From Pseudomonas silesiensis (lineage in GTDB: Bacteria; Pseudomonadota; Gammaproteobacteria; Pseudomonadales; Pseudomonadaceae), in the NCBI RefSeq assembly GCF_001661075.1, contig NZ_CP014870.1, positions 3,182,501-3,246,500 on the forward strand: a DNA stretch of 64,000 bases. Reading direction: 5' to 3'. Positions 25,885 through 34,282 of this stretch are shown here, one piece after another (positions within the stretch are counted from its first letter, which is position 1; each line of letters opens with the position of its first letter). The notes under the pieces were generated by a model, which was given only the letters and a program-made list of their open reading frames with translations, searched no databases and was not told where the DNA came from. The translations under genes and the position numbers were made by a program.

Positions 25885-27069
25885 TTACAAGCGAAAGCGA
25901 TGTTCTGCGATTTTGTGTTTTTCTATGTAATCCCAATCGTAATCAACGCCCAATCCCGGACCTGTCGGGACCGAAACACAACCATCTTTCCCAACGGCAT
26001 CCATTTGGTCTGTATAACCGCAGCGGTAAACAGGTGGGATCAGGTTGGGCATACCTGGGCCAACCAGAGCGAGCTCGTAATAAAGGGTATTACGTATTGC
26101 TGCAACACAGGCTCGGTGAGCAGGACCACTGGCATGTACCTGTACATCAAGTCCCAGAGCTTCACCCAGATGAGCAATCTTCAGGGTGCCGGTGATGCCC
26201 ATGTCGTATTCCGGATCGGTGTGAATCAGGTCTGCACCGCCGGCGATCATGAAGTTTGCCTTTTGCTCCAGTCCTCGGACATGCTCGCTGACAAGAAGAG
26301 GGGTTTTGAGTTTTTCTCGGAGTAAACGCTGGCCGTTAGCAGAGACGCTAGCGTCGCGGTAGGGGTCTTCATACCAAAGCGCATCGATCTCGTCGCAGGC
26401 GCGACCAACATATAGCGCGTCAGTCCAAGTATGCAGGGCACTCGCCGGATCCATCATAATGTCCATGCGATCACCGATGGCTTTTCGTGTCGCGTGAAGT
26501 ACCTGCGCCTCGCGATGTTTCTCGCCATCGTGCCATCCGTGAATTTTGAACCCGCGGAAGCCGAGTTCCGCGCATTCGACTGCGTAGTCGGCGAAGGCCG
26601 CAACCGAATCCAGTCCACCTGGCTCATCTTGTCCGTGATGCGTGCTGGCATAGGTTGGAAGCCGCTGCTTGTACGCACCAATCATGGAACCGATGGACAT
26701 TTTGTATTTCCGGCCGACCAGGTCCCACAACGCAATATCCAGCGGGCCGTGGCCCATGTGGTCATAGGCGCGCAGGTAACGCTTGAAATCGTCGTAAATG
26801 AACTCTCGGTGTTCTGGGTCTCGACCGAGCAGATGGGGAGCCAGCATCACGGTTTGCGCGAGTGCGGACTGAGAACCGACCAGATGAGTGACATACCTCC
26901 CTTCAAAGCCATCGTCCGTGCGGATCGCGACGGCGTATCGCATGACAGATAACTTGTTGCCTTTTTCGTAGCGCAGGTTGCCCACTCCCATTCCTCGAGT
27001 GCTACTCGTCGAAAGGTTTTCAACCTCGAATGTAAACGGGATGACATCGACTTGGGTAATGCGACTCAT
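25885..27069 (-). CDS. Mandelate racemase/enolase-superfamily sugar-acid dehydratase (copy B)
   Basis: The 394-residue protein has the N-terminal capping domain and the barrel motifs of the superfamily: the Lys-x-His pair in FRGFKIHGWHDGEKH, metal-ligand Asp in DIMMDPASALHTW, Glu in LWYEDPYRDA, the next Glu in LLVSEHVRGLEQ, and the late His in DVQVHASGPAHRAC. This arrangement resembles dehydratases of acid sugars (glucarate/galactonate-like) rather than muconate cycloisomerases. Start ATG 27069 follows GGAGGCG. The operator pair at 27178-27319 precedes it. Its transporter partner has decayed. Confidence 0.88.
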   Translation of the reverse strand: MSRITQVDVIPFTFEVENLSTSSTRGMGVGNLRYEKGNKLSVMRYAVAIRTDDGFEGRYVTHLVGSQSALAQTVMLAPHLLGRDPEHREFIYDDFKRYLRAYDHMGHGPLDIALWDLVGRKYKMSIGSMIGAYKQRLPTYASTHHGQDEPGGLDSVAAFADYAVECAELGFRGFKIHGWHDGEKHREAQVLHATRKAIGDRMDIMMDPASALHTWTDALYVGRACDEIDALWYEDPYRDASVSANGQRLLREKLKTPLLVSEHVRGLEQKANFMIAGGADLIHTDPEYDMGITGTLKIAHLGEALGLDVQVHASGPAHRACVAAIRNTLYYELALVGPGMPNLIPPVYRCGYTDQMDAVGKDGCVSVPTGPGLGVDYDWDYIEKHKIAEHRFRL

Positions 27070-27177
27070 GACACGCCTCCAATTGTTGTTTTTCAAGCAT
27101 TTATACGTTCAGACGGAGATTTCAGCCGGGCGTAGGTTGGCCCTTGCCAAGCCCCAAGAGCGGCGTCAGCTTATGCG

Positions 27178-27198
27178 GTGATATGGTTATATTACAAG
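27178..27198. promoter_or_regulatory. Operator repeat B1
   Basis: This site matches repeat A1 at 20 of 21 positions (GTGATATGGTTATATTAC then AAG). It lies about 110 bases before the start of enolase B on the leftward side of the divergent region. Confidence 0.65.
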
Positions 27199-27298
27199 TT
27201 AAGTTTTTAAAATGAACCCTCACTTGGTGCGGTTAGCGGTGATGGAGTGCGCCTCCGTGTGGAATGCCCCCCGCAAAGAAGCATTGCAGCCTCTATTT

Positions 27299-27319
27299 CT
27301 TGTACTATAACCGTATCAC
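27299..27319. promoter_or_regulatory. Operator repeat B2
   Basis: CTTGTACTATAACCGTATCA plus C differs from repeat A2 at one base and is inverted relative to B1. It ends 20 bases before the start of gntR B, the same distance as A2 from gntR A. Confidence 0.65.
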
Positions 27320-27339
27320 CTCAACGGCTAGGATCGTGT

Positions 27340-28038
27340 ATGTTCGAAAAAATCCCAACACGCACGCTGAGTCAAACCGTCGCTCAGCAACTGCAAAAAG
27401 AAATCGAAAAAGGTAGCTTCGAGATGGGCAGCAAGCTCCCTTCGGAAGCGACGCTTGCCCAGGATTTCGGGGTCAGTCGTACCGTTGTTCGGGAAGCTAT
27501 CTCTCGTTTGAAAAATGAGGGGATAGTCGAAGCGAGGCAGGGGATCGGTGTCTTCGTGACCGGATCTACGGGTATTCGCTCGCTGCGAATCGATTATCTG
27601 GAAGCACTTGAACCAGAGTCGGTGGTACAGCTGCTGGCACTCAGACGAGCCATTGAAGCCGAGGCTGCGTCGGAAGCCGCCCTGCACCGCACCGAAGAAC
27701 AGATGGCAGCAATCGACCTCGCACTGGGGAAGATCGCTACCGCCAATGCTGAAGGCAAAGGTGGCGTTCCGGAAGACATCGAGTTCCACCATGCTATTGC
27801 TCACGCCAGTGGCAATCCCTACTTCGTGAAAACGCTTTCTTTTCTAAAGCAGTACCTGGAGGCTGGAATGATTGTCGTGCGCAAGAAATACTCAGCGCGC
27901 GAGGAGTTTTCACGGGAGCTCCATGAAGAGCACGTAGCCATTGCGAATGCTATTCGGGCGCGTGACCCGGCGGCGGCCCGTGCAGCGACTCAAACTCACC
28001 TGCTTAGAACCGAAATGCGCTTATCTGAAATCAGCTGA
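27340..28038 (+). CDS. GntR/FadR-type regulator (copy B)
   Basis: This is the 232-residue paralogue of the regulator at 23574, with winged HTH (LPSEATLAQDFGVSRTVVRE) and FCD domain (VPEDIEFHHAIAHASGNPYF). Differences cluster in the loop around residues 130-140. The ATG at 27340 has AGGA six bases upstream. Because the HTH and the operators of both modules are nearly the same, the two regulators probably cross-bind. Confidence 0.92.
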   Translation: MFEKIPTRTLSQTVAQQLQKEIEKGSFEMGSKLPSEATLAQDFGVSRTVVREAISRLKNEGIVEARQGIGVFVTGSTGIRSLRIDYLEALEPESVVQLLALRRAIEAEAASEAALHRTEEQMAAIDLALGKIATANAEGKGGVPEDIEFHHAIAHASGNPYFVKTLSFLKQYLEAGMIVVRKKYSAREEFSRELHEEHVAIANAIRARDPAAARAATQTHLLRTEMRLSEIS

Positions 28039-28372
28039 ATGATGCGGCGTTGATTCGTTGCGCGCGATCAATCTACAGCGATGTGGAACACGTGCATGTT
28101 GAGCATTATGCAAGTGCGCGGTGGACGCCTTTTCGAGATGCCGATGACGAGCGCCGCAAGGGGATATTGAGTTGCTTATGCGTTTAATGGTTGGCTGTCA
28201 TCGGCATCACGGGGAAACGGGTTGGCCAGCGAACTTTAATCAACTGTAGCGGTTCTCGATAGTGAAAAAAGCTGATCTACAGATCACCAATCCTCATCCC
28301 TTGATTCAACCGCAAACGGTGTAAGTTAACCGTCCAAGTACTTTTTATTTGCACGTTGGCAGGGGCCGAATT
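28039..28372. other. Intergenic region, nothing recognised
   Basis: About 330 bases lie between gntR B and the next SDR gene. No gene, clear palindrome or terminator was seen. In module A this position is taken by the hydroxyacid dehydrogenase. Confidence 0.4.
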
Positions 28373-29161
28373 ATGGAATTGGGAATATCGGGGCGCTGGG
28401 CGATCGTCTGTGCCGCCAGCAAGGGTTTGGGGTTGGCCTGTGCACGAGCCTTGGCGAAGGAGGGCGTCAATCTGGTCATCAACGCCCGTGGGGATGAGAC
28501 CTTGCAGGCCGCCGCCATAGAGTTGCGCCGCCTGGCGCCGAGCATCGAAGTACGCACGGTAGCGGGCGACATCAGCGAACCGGCGGTGCGCGAGAACGTG
28601 GTGATGGCTTGTCCTCAGGTGGACATCCTGATCAATAACGCGGGCGGCCCGCCCCCGGGCGACTTCCGCGACTGGCAACGCGAAGACTGGTTAAAGGCGC
28701 TGGATGCCAACATGCTCACGCCCATCGAACTGATCAAGGCCTGTGTTGATGGCATGGCGGAGCGAGGTTTTGGCCGCATCGTCAACATCACCTCTGGCGC
28801 GGTGAAGGCGCCGATCGACGTATTGGGTCTCTCCAATGGTGCCCGCAGCGGTTTGACCGGTTTCATCGCCGGGCTCGCGCGTCAATCGCGACTGGCCGGG
28901 AACAACGTAACGATCAACAACCTCCTGCCTGGCCCATTCGAGACCGAGCGCTTGCACAAAACCCTGACCGCTGCCGCCGGGGCCAGTGGCGCCAGCGTGG
29001 AGCAGATCAGCAAACAGCGGCGCGAAAACGTGCCGGCCCAGCGGTTTGGCCAGCCGGACGAGTTTGGCGCCTATTGCGCATTCATTTGCAGTGCCCACGC
29101 CGGCTTCCTTACCGGGCAGAACCTGTTGCTGGACGGTGGAAGTTACCCTGGCACGTTCTGA
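28373..29161 (+). CDS. Atypical SDR-family oxidoreductase
   Basis: The 262-residue protein has the SDR cofactor loop (CAASKGLGLACARALAKEG), the NNAGG motif and the C-terminal SDR end (FLTGQNLLLDGGSYPGTF). At the active site the usual Tyr-x3-Lys is replaced: the family sequence reads GLSNGARSGLTGFIAGLARQ after the ITSGAV strand. I recall other Pseudomonas and Burkholderia proteins with an NGAR string here, annotated as SDR or 3-oxoacyl reductase-like, so this is a subgroup trait and not a local mutation. Catalysis is uncertain. ATG 28373 follows an AGGGGC stretch; an earlier start at 28349 is possible. Confidence 0.85.
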   Translation: MELGISGRWAIVCAASKGLGLACARALAKEGVNLVINARGDETLQAAAIELRRLAPSIEVRTVAGDISEPAVRENVVMACPQVDILINNAGGPPPGDFRDWQREDWLKALDANMLTPIELIKACVDGMAERGFGRIVNITSGAVKAPIDVLGLSNGARSGLTGFIAGLARQSRLAGNNVTINNLLPGPFETERLHKTLTAAAGASGASVEQISKQRRENVPAQRFGQPDEFGAYCAFICSAHAGFLTGQNLLLDGGSYPGTF

Positions 29162-29527
29162 TCGCGGCGCACCGGTCACAAGCGCTCGATAATCTCATGG
29201 CCTATGTTGACGGGAGGGTGATTTCACCTTCCTGCTGACAGCTCGTATTGGCCCGGTCGATCTTGGTCCGAAGGCGGACTTGCGAGGTCGAGCGACAAGC
29301 CAGCTTCGCACCGCAACATTCCCGCCCGTCACTCATATGAAAACCCGGCCATTGGATCCGGCACTAACCCGTGAAGGCATTGTCAGTAATGGGCGCCTGT
29401 AGCGACGAGGACCGTCTCTGATAACAGCTCGTCAGCCTACATTCAGTGTTTTCTCCAATTCCTTGGGCAAAACGCTCGCGATGGATTGCGTCCTGGACCG
29501 ACTTTTCCTTTTGTGAGCGACATATTA
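29162..29527. other. Intergenic region before the type I secretion operon
   Basis: About 365 bases hold no gene that I can support. It should contain the promoter of the secretion operon, but no clear -10/-35 or -24/-12 pair stood out. Confidence 0.4.
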
Positions 29528-31249
29528 ATGGGTTTGCTTCTCGATCCGCGTCATGACATTGATGCCGCGTTATTAAGCTATCGCCGGGTGTTCTGGTCCC
29601 TGGCGCTATTCAGTGGCGTGATCAACCTGCTGGTGCTGGTGCCGTCGCTCTACATGATGCAGGTGTACGACCGGGTACTCACCAGTCGCAACGAAACCAC
29701 CTTGTTCATGCTCACCTTGATCGCCTTGGGACTGTTCATGTTCAGCGCCCTGATCGAGTGGGTGCGCGGCGAGGTGATGATTCGCATGAGCGCGGGGCTG
29801 GACGATGCCTTGGGCGAGCGGATTTTCGACGCGGCCTTTGCCCGCAGCCTGCGCGAGCACAACGCCAACCCGGCGCAGGTGCTCACTGACCTGGCGACGC
29901 TGCGACAATTGCTTACCGGCCAAGGCCTGATTGCCTTGCTCGACGCGCCGTGGTTACCCATCTTCCTGCTGGTGGCGTTCATCTTCCATCCATGGTTCGG
30001 TGTGCTGACGCTGGTTCTGGCCCTGGTGCTGATCGGCCTGGCGCTGTGGGGCGAGCTGGCGACCCGTACGCGCTTGGGCGAAGCCAATCGGTTGGGCGTG
30101 CAGTCTTCGAGCTATGTCAACAGCACGTTGCACAATGCCGAGGTTATCCAGGCCTTGGGCATGCTTGGGCCGTTGCGCCAACGCTGGAGCCTGCTGCAGC
30201 AACGCATCATTGCCGCCCAGGCCCATGCCAGCGATCGCAGCGCCCGCATCACTTCGATGACCCGTTTCGTGCGCATCTCCGGCCAGTCGCTGGCCTTGGG
30301 CCTGGGGGCGCTGCTGGTGCTGGAAGGCCAATTGTCGGCGGGCATGATGATTGCGATGTCGCTGCTGCTGGGGCGTGCCCTGGCGCCCGTGGAAATCGCC
30401 ATTGGCTCATGGAAGCAATTCAACGCCGGCCGCCAGAGCTACCAGCGCCTGAGCCAACTGCTGGCCGAGCATCCGCGCGAGCGCCTGCGCATGCCTTTGC
30501 CACCGCCCACCGGCGCGGTGCGCCTGGAGCAGTTGTATGTCGGCCCGCCCGGTGCTGCGCAACCGATTGTGCGGGGCATCAATTTCAGCCTGTCCAAAGG
30601 AGAGGTGCTTGCCGTCGTCGGCCCCAGCGCCAGTGGTAAATCGACATTGGCCAGGGCGCTGGTCGGGGTATGGCCGGCCATGGGCGGGTCGGTGCGTCTG
30701 GACGACGCCGAGATCAGCCAATGGTCCCACGACGCCCTGGGCCCGCACCTCGGGTACCTGCCGCAGGACATCGAACTGTTCGACGGCAGTGTGGCGGACA
30801 ACATTGCCCGCTTCGGCGAGCAGGACGCCGACAAGATCATCACCGCCGGGCGTCACGCCGGTATCCACGAGATGATCCTGCGGTTCCCCAAGGGTTACGA
30901 CACGCCGCTGGGCCCCGGCGGGCTTGGCTTGTCCGGTGGACAAAAGCAACGCCTCGGCCTGGCCCGCGCGCTTTACGGGCGCCCGTCGCTGATCGTGCTC
31001 GATGAGCCCAACTCCAACCTCGATGAAGCCGGAGAGCTGGCGCTGGTGCAGGCCATCAGTGCGCTCAAGGCTGCTGGCAGCACCGTGGTGCTGATTACCC
31101 ACCGACCTAACGTGCTGGCGGTGGTCGATCACATCCTGGTGCTCAAGGACGGCACTCAACAAGCGTTCGGTCCACGGGATCGGGTGCTCAAGGCATTGAT
31201 GCCGGGGCCAAGAGCGGCCGTGGTCAAGGAGGCTGGCAAAGATGCGTGA
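29528..31249 (+). CDS. Type I secretion ABC transporter, ATPase/permease (PrtD/AprD-like)
   Basis: The 573-residue protein has an N-terminal membrane domain (residues about 20-310, six helices) and a C-terminal ATPase with Walker A VVGPSASGKSTLARALVG, signature LGLSGGQKQRLGLARALY and Walker B LIVLDEPNSNLDEAG. It lacks the N-terminal C39-like domain of HlyB, which places it in the PrtD/AprD group that exports RTX proteins with an uncleaved C-terminal signal. ATG 29528 is chosen over an upstream start. Its stop overlaps the HlyD start by eight bases. The likely cargo is the RTX epimerase at 34283-39898. Confidence 0.93.
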   Translation: MGLLLDPRHDIDAALLSYRRVFWSLALFSGVINLLVLVPSLYMMQVYDRVLTSRNETTLFMLTLIALGLFMFSALIEWVRGEVMIRMSAGLDDALGERIFDAAFARSLREHNANPAQVLTDLATLRQLLTGQGLIALLDAPWLPIFLLVAFIFHPWFGVLTLVLALVLIGLALWGELATRTRLGEANRLGVQSSSYVNSTLHNAEVIQALGMLGPLRQRWSLLQQRIIAAQAHASDRSARITSMTRFVRISGQSLALGLGALLVLEGQLSAGMMIAMSLLLGRALAPVEIAIGSWKQFNAGRQSYQRLSQLLAEHPRERLRMPLPPPTGAVRLEQLYVGPPGAAQPIVRGINFSLSKGEVLAVVGPSASGKSTLARALVGVWPAMGGSVRLDDAEISQWSHDALGPHLGYLPQDIELFDGSVADNIARFGEQDADKIITAGRHAGIHEMILRFPKGYDTPLGPGGLGLSGGQKQRLGLARALYGRPSLIVLDEPNSNLDEAGELALVQAISALKAAGSTVVLITHRPNVLAVVDHILVLKDGTQQAFGPRDRVLKALMPGPRAAVVKEAGKDA

Positions 31250-32612
31250 TCTGACCCCAAAGGCTAAAACATACAGCGAGCAGGGGCTGAGCGTACGTGG
31301 CGACTCCACGCTGCCCGGCGCCAGTACCGACGCCCGGGGGGCGGCACGTTATGGTGTAGGTTTCCTGGTCCTGACCCTGGGCGGCTTCTTGCTCTGGGCC
31401 TGCCTGGCGCCGCTCGACCAGGGTGTCTTGGGCAGCGGCACGGTGGTGGTAGCGGGCGAACGCAAGGCTGTGCAGTCGTTGGTCGGTGGGGTGGTGGAAA
31501 AGCTGCTGGTCAGCGATGGCGACCGCGTCACCCAGGGGCAGTTGCTGGTGCAGTTCAACACGGTGCAGGCGCAGTCGCAACTGGACGTGACCCTGGGCAA
31601 GTTGTTCAACGATCGCAGCGTCGAGGCGCGGTTGATTGCCGAGCGCCTGGGCTCGGCCCAGATCCAATGGCCCGCTGAACTGCTGGCACATGCCGACGAG
31701 CCGCGGGTCAAGGCGGCCATGGCCTTGCAGAGCCAGTTGTTCCTGACGCGCCGAGCAGAGTTGGGCAGCCGCTTGCAGATCATCGAACACGAAGCCGCGG
31801 CATTGCAGCAGCAATTGCTCGGCTACGAAGGCGTCAAGCGCAACTACGACGCGCAGATGCGCTTCCAGCAGCAGGAACTCGAAGGCCTGCGTGATTTGGC
31901 CCGTGAAGGCTACGTTCCGCGCAGCAAGCTCTTCGAGTCCGAGCGCAACGCAGCCCAACTGGCCGGGCAGATTGCCTCCGGGGTGGGCGATGTCGGCAGG
32001 ACCCGCCAGGCGATCAACGAAAGCCGGCTCAAGGCCTTGCAGGCGCAGCAGGAATTTCGCCGCGATGCCGAAACCCAGCTCAGCGAGGTCTCTGCCGAGG
32101 CGGCAGGTTATGCCGATCAGATTCGTGCCTTGCAGTTTGAAGTCGACAACGGTGCGATCCGGGCGCCGGTGTCCGGGCAGGTCATGGACGTGAGCATCCA
32201 TACGGTCGGCGGTGTCGCCCAGGCCGGCCAGACCCTGATGCAGGTGGTGCCGCTGGATGCGCCGATGGCGATCACCGCGCGCTTCGAACCGCTGATGGCC
32301 AACAAGTTACGCCCGGGCCTGCCGGTGCATGTGCATTTCACCGCGCTGCAACGGGTGGATACGCCGACCGTCACCGGCACGGTGGCGACCGTGTCGGCGG
32401 ACCAGTTGATCGATGAACAGACGCACCAGCCGTACTTCTCCGCCAAGGTCGAGATTGCCGCCGACACCGTCGCCTCGCTGCAGGTCGCCGGCCTGCAGGT
32501 GCGCCCCGGCATGCTCGCCGATGTCACGGTGGTAACGGGGGAACGCACCTTGATGAATTATCTGATGAAACCACTGCGCGAACGCTTGCTCGCAGCCTTC
32601 AAAGAGGAATGA
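31242..32612 (+). CDS. HlyD-family membrane fusion protein of type I secretion
   Basis: The 456-residue protein has one N-terminal membrane helix (YGVGFLVLTLGGFLLWACLA), a lipoyl-like half (VVEKLLVSDGDRVTQGQLLV), a long coiled coil (about 120-290) and the second half with GAIRAPVSGQVMDVSIHTVG. The C-terminal region reads VRPGMLADVTVVTGERTLMN, typical of PrtE/AprE. It should bridge the inner-membrane ABC protein and the TolC-like channel. Starts and stops overlap on both sides, so the three genes are one operon. Confidence 0.93.
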   Translation: MRDLTPKAKTYSEQGLSVRGDSTLPGASTDARGAARYGVGFLVLTLGGFLLWACLAPLDQGVLGSGTVVVAGERKAVQSLVGGVVEKLLVSDGDRVTQGQLLVQFNTVQAQSQLDVTLGKLFNDRSVEARLIAERLGSAQIQWPAELLAHADEPRVKAAMALQSQLFLTRRAELGSRLQIIEHEAAALQQQLLGYEGVKRNYDAQMRFQQQELEGLRDLAREGYVPRSKLFESERNAAQLAGQIASGVGDVGRTRQAINESRLKALQAQQEFRRDAETQLSEVSAEAAGYADQIRALQFEVDNGAIRAPVSGQVMDVSIHTVGGVAQAGQTLMQVVPLDAPMAITARFEPLMANKLRPGLPVHVHFTALQRVDTPTVTGTVATVSADQLIDEQTHQPYFSAKVEIAADTVASLQVAGLQVRPGMLADVTVVTGERTLMNYLMKPLRERLLAAFKEE

Positions 32613-33964
32613 GCATGACCGACCGTTGCCGCTATCGCTACGCTGTACTACTGGGTTTGTGTGCCAACTGGGCCGCGATCAATCCCGCAGGGGCCGCCGA
32701 AGAAGGCCTGAACCTGACCGCTGCCTATGACGCCTCGCGGCTCAATGACCCGACCGTGCAATCGGCAGCCCATGCCTTTGATGCTTCCAGCCATGAAGAG
32801 GCGATTGGCCGCGGCGGCCTCTACCCGCAAGTGTCGCTTTCGTCACGCTACGGTTACGGCGGACGTATCGACGGCGGCGATGACAACACCTACGTCAACA
32901 GTAACGACTACCAGGCGAACAGCGTCACCCTGGCGGCGCAACAACCGCTCTATGACAAGGGGCGCTGGGCGGCGTATGAGGAGGGCAAGGCGCGGGGGGA
33001 GTTGGGTACCCAACTATTCGATGTTGCCGGCCAGACCTTGTTCGACCGGGTGGCCAAAGGCTATTTCGACGTCGCCCGTGCAGAGAACGAGATCAAGTTG
33101 ATCGCCCAGCAAAAGGTGGCTATCAATGGGTTGGTGATGCAGAGCAAAAAGCTGTATCAGGGCGGCCAGGGCACGATCACCGATATTGATGAGGCCCAGG
33201 CCCGGCTTGATCTCGTCGATGCCCAGGAGGCTGAAGCCCAGGCTCGCCGCATGGCTGCGTTGCGGGCGTTGTCCGGGCGCTCCAGCGTGCCGATCGATGA
33301 CATTCAGCCGATGCGCGAAGAACTGCCCGCCGGTAGCCCGATACCGCCGGAGCGGGATTTGCCGTACTGGACGGCGATTGCCCGCGAAGCCAGTCCCGAT
33401 CTGGCGTCCCGGCTGGCGGCAGTGAAAGTCGCCGAGGCGCAGGCTGACAGTCAGCGCGCCGGGCATTATCCGACCTTGTCGCTGACTACCCAGCTAACGC
33501 GCCGGGAAAGCCCTCAGTACGAGGACCTCGACCCGCGCCAGGACTCTTATTACGTGGGGGTTCAGCTGGATATTCCGTTGTATCGCGGCGGGGCGGTACG
33601 TGCCTCGGTGGCGAAGGCCGAAGCGCAATTGGCCGGTGCCCAGTCCGACTACGATGTGCAGCGTCAACAGTTGGCCGAGGACATCGAGGCCGATTACCTG
33701 GGGGTCGTGGCCGGGTTTACCAAGAGCAAGGCAATGCAGCGTGCGGTGGACTCCAATCAGCGGGCGCTGACCTCGACGGAGAAAGGCTTCCAGGGTGGAG
33801 TGCGTTCCACGGTGGACATTCTTGATGCCCAGCAGCGGGTGTTCCAGGCCCGTCGAGACCTGCTCAACACCAAGCTCGATATGCTGCAAAGCTACGTGAG
33901 CCTGCACACCCACACCGGCCAGATGAACCGCGCGGTCCTGGAACAGGTACAACGTCTGTTTTGA
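32609..33964 (+). CDS. TolC-family outer-membrane channel of type I secretion
   Basis: The 451-residue protein has a signal peptide ending near GAA (residue 29), then the twofold repeat of outer-membrane efflux proteins with long helices (QTLFDRVAKGYFDVARAENE; later DVQRQQLAEDIEADYLGVVA). The second half has the conserved DILDAQQRVFQARRDLLNTK. It fits AprF/PrtF. ATG 32609 overlaps the previous stop; an ATG two codons later is better spaced from AGAGGA and may be used instead. Confidence 0.93.
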   Translation: MSMTDRCRYRYAVLLGLCANWAAINPAGAAEEGLNLTAAYDASRLNDPTVQSAAHAFDASSHEEAIGRGGLYPQVSLSSRYGYGGRIDGGDDNTYVNSNDYQANSVTLAAQQPLYDKGRWAAYEEGKARGELGTQLFDVAGQTLFDRVAKGYFDVARAENEIKLIAQQKVAINGLVMQSKKLYQGGQGTITDIDEAQARLDLVDAQEAEAQARRMAALRALSGRSSVPIDDIQPMREELPAGSPIPPERDLPYWTAIAREASPDLASRLAAVKVAEAQADSQRAGHYPTLSLTTQLTRRESPQYEDLDPRQDSYYVGVQLDIPLYRGGAVRASVAKAEAQLAGAQSDYDVQRQQLAEDIEADYLGVVAGFTKSKAMQRAVDSNQRALTSTEKGFQGGVRSTVDILDAQQRVFQARRDLLNTKLDMLQSYVSLHTHTGQMNRAVLEQVQRLF

Positions 33965-34044
33965 GCCGTAGGGTGGCAACCGGGATCAGGGTTGACGCCC
34001 ATTGCCACGAATCAAGCATGCTCAGCCAGGTCGAATGCATATCC

Positions 34045-34134
34045 TGTGGGAGCGGGCTTGCTCGCGAAATCGGTGGGTCAGCTTGCATCAGTGCTGGATG
34101 TGCCGCCGCCTTTGCGGGCAAGCCCGCTCCCACA
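34045..34134. repeat. REP/BIME element, first of a tandem pair
   Basis: TGTGGGAGCGGGCTTGCTCG is inverted against CGGGCAAGCCCGCTCCCACA across a short spacer. The right 60 bases recur almost unchanged in the next unit. Confidence 0.85.
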
Positions 34135-34178
34135 TTTGATCTGTGGTTGTCCTCGATTTTTCGGGCACTGCAAACCCT

Positions 34179-34266
34179 TGTGGGAGCGAGCTTGCTCGCG
34201 ATAGCGGTGGGTCAGCTTGCATCAGTGCTGGATGTGCCGCCGCCTTTGCGGGCAAGCCCGCTCCCA
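34179..34266. repeat. REP/BIME element, second of a tandem pair
   Basis: TGTGGGAGCGAGCTTGCTCG is paired with GGGCAAGCCCGCTCCCA. The spacer (GGTGGGTCAGCTTGCATCAG onward) repeats the first unit. Both lie between the convergent ends of the secretion operon and the epimerase gene. Confidence 0.85.
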
Positions 34267-34282
34267 TGGGGAGCGGGTTGAC

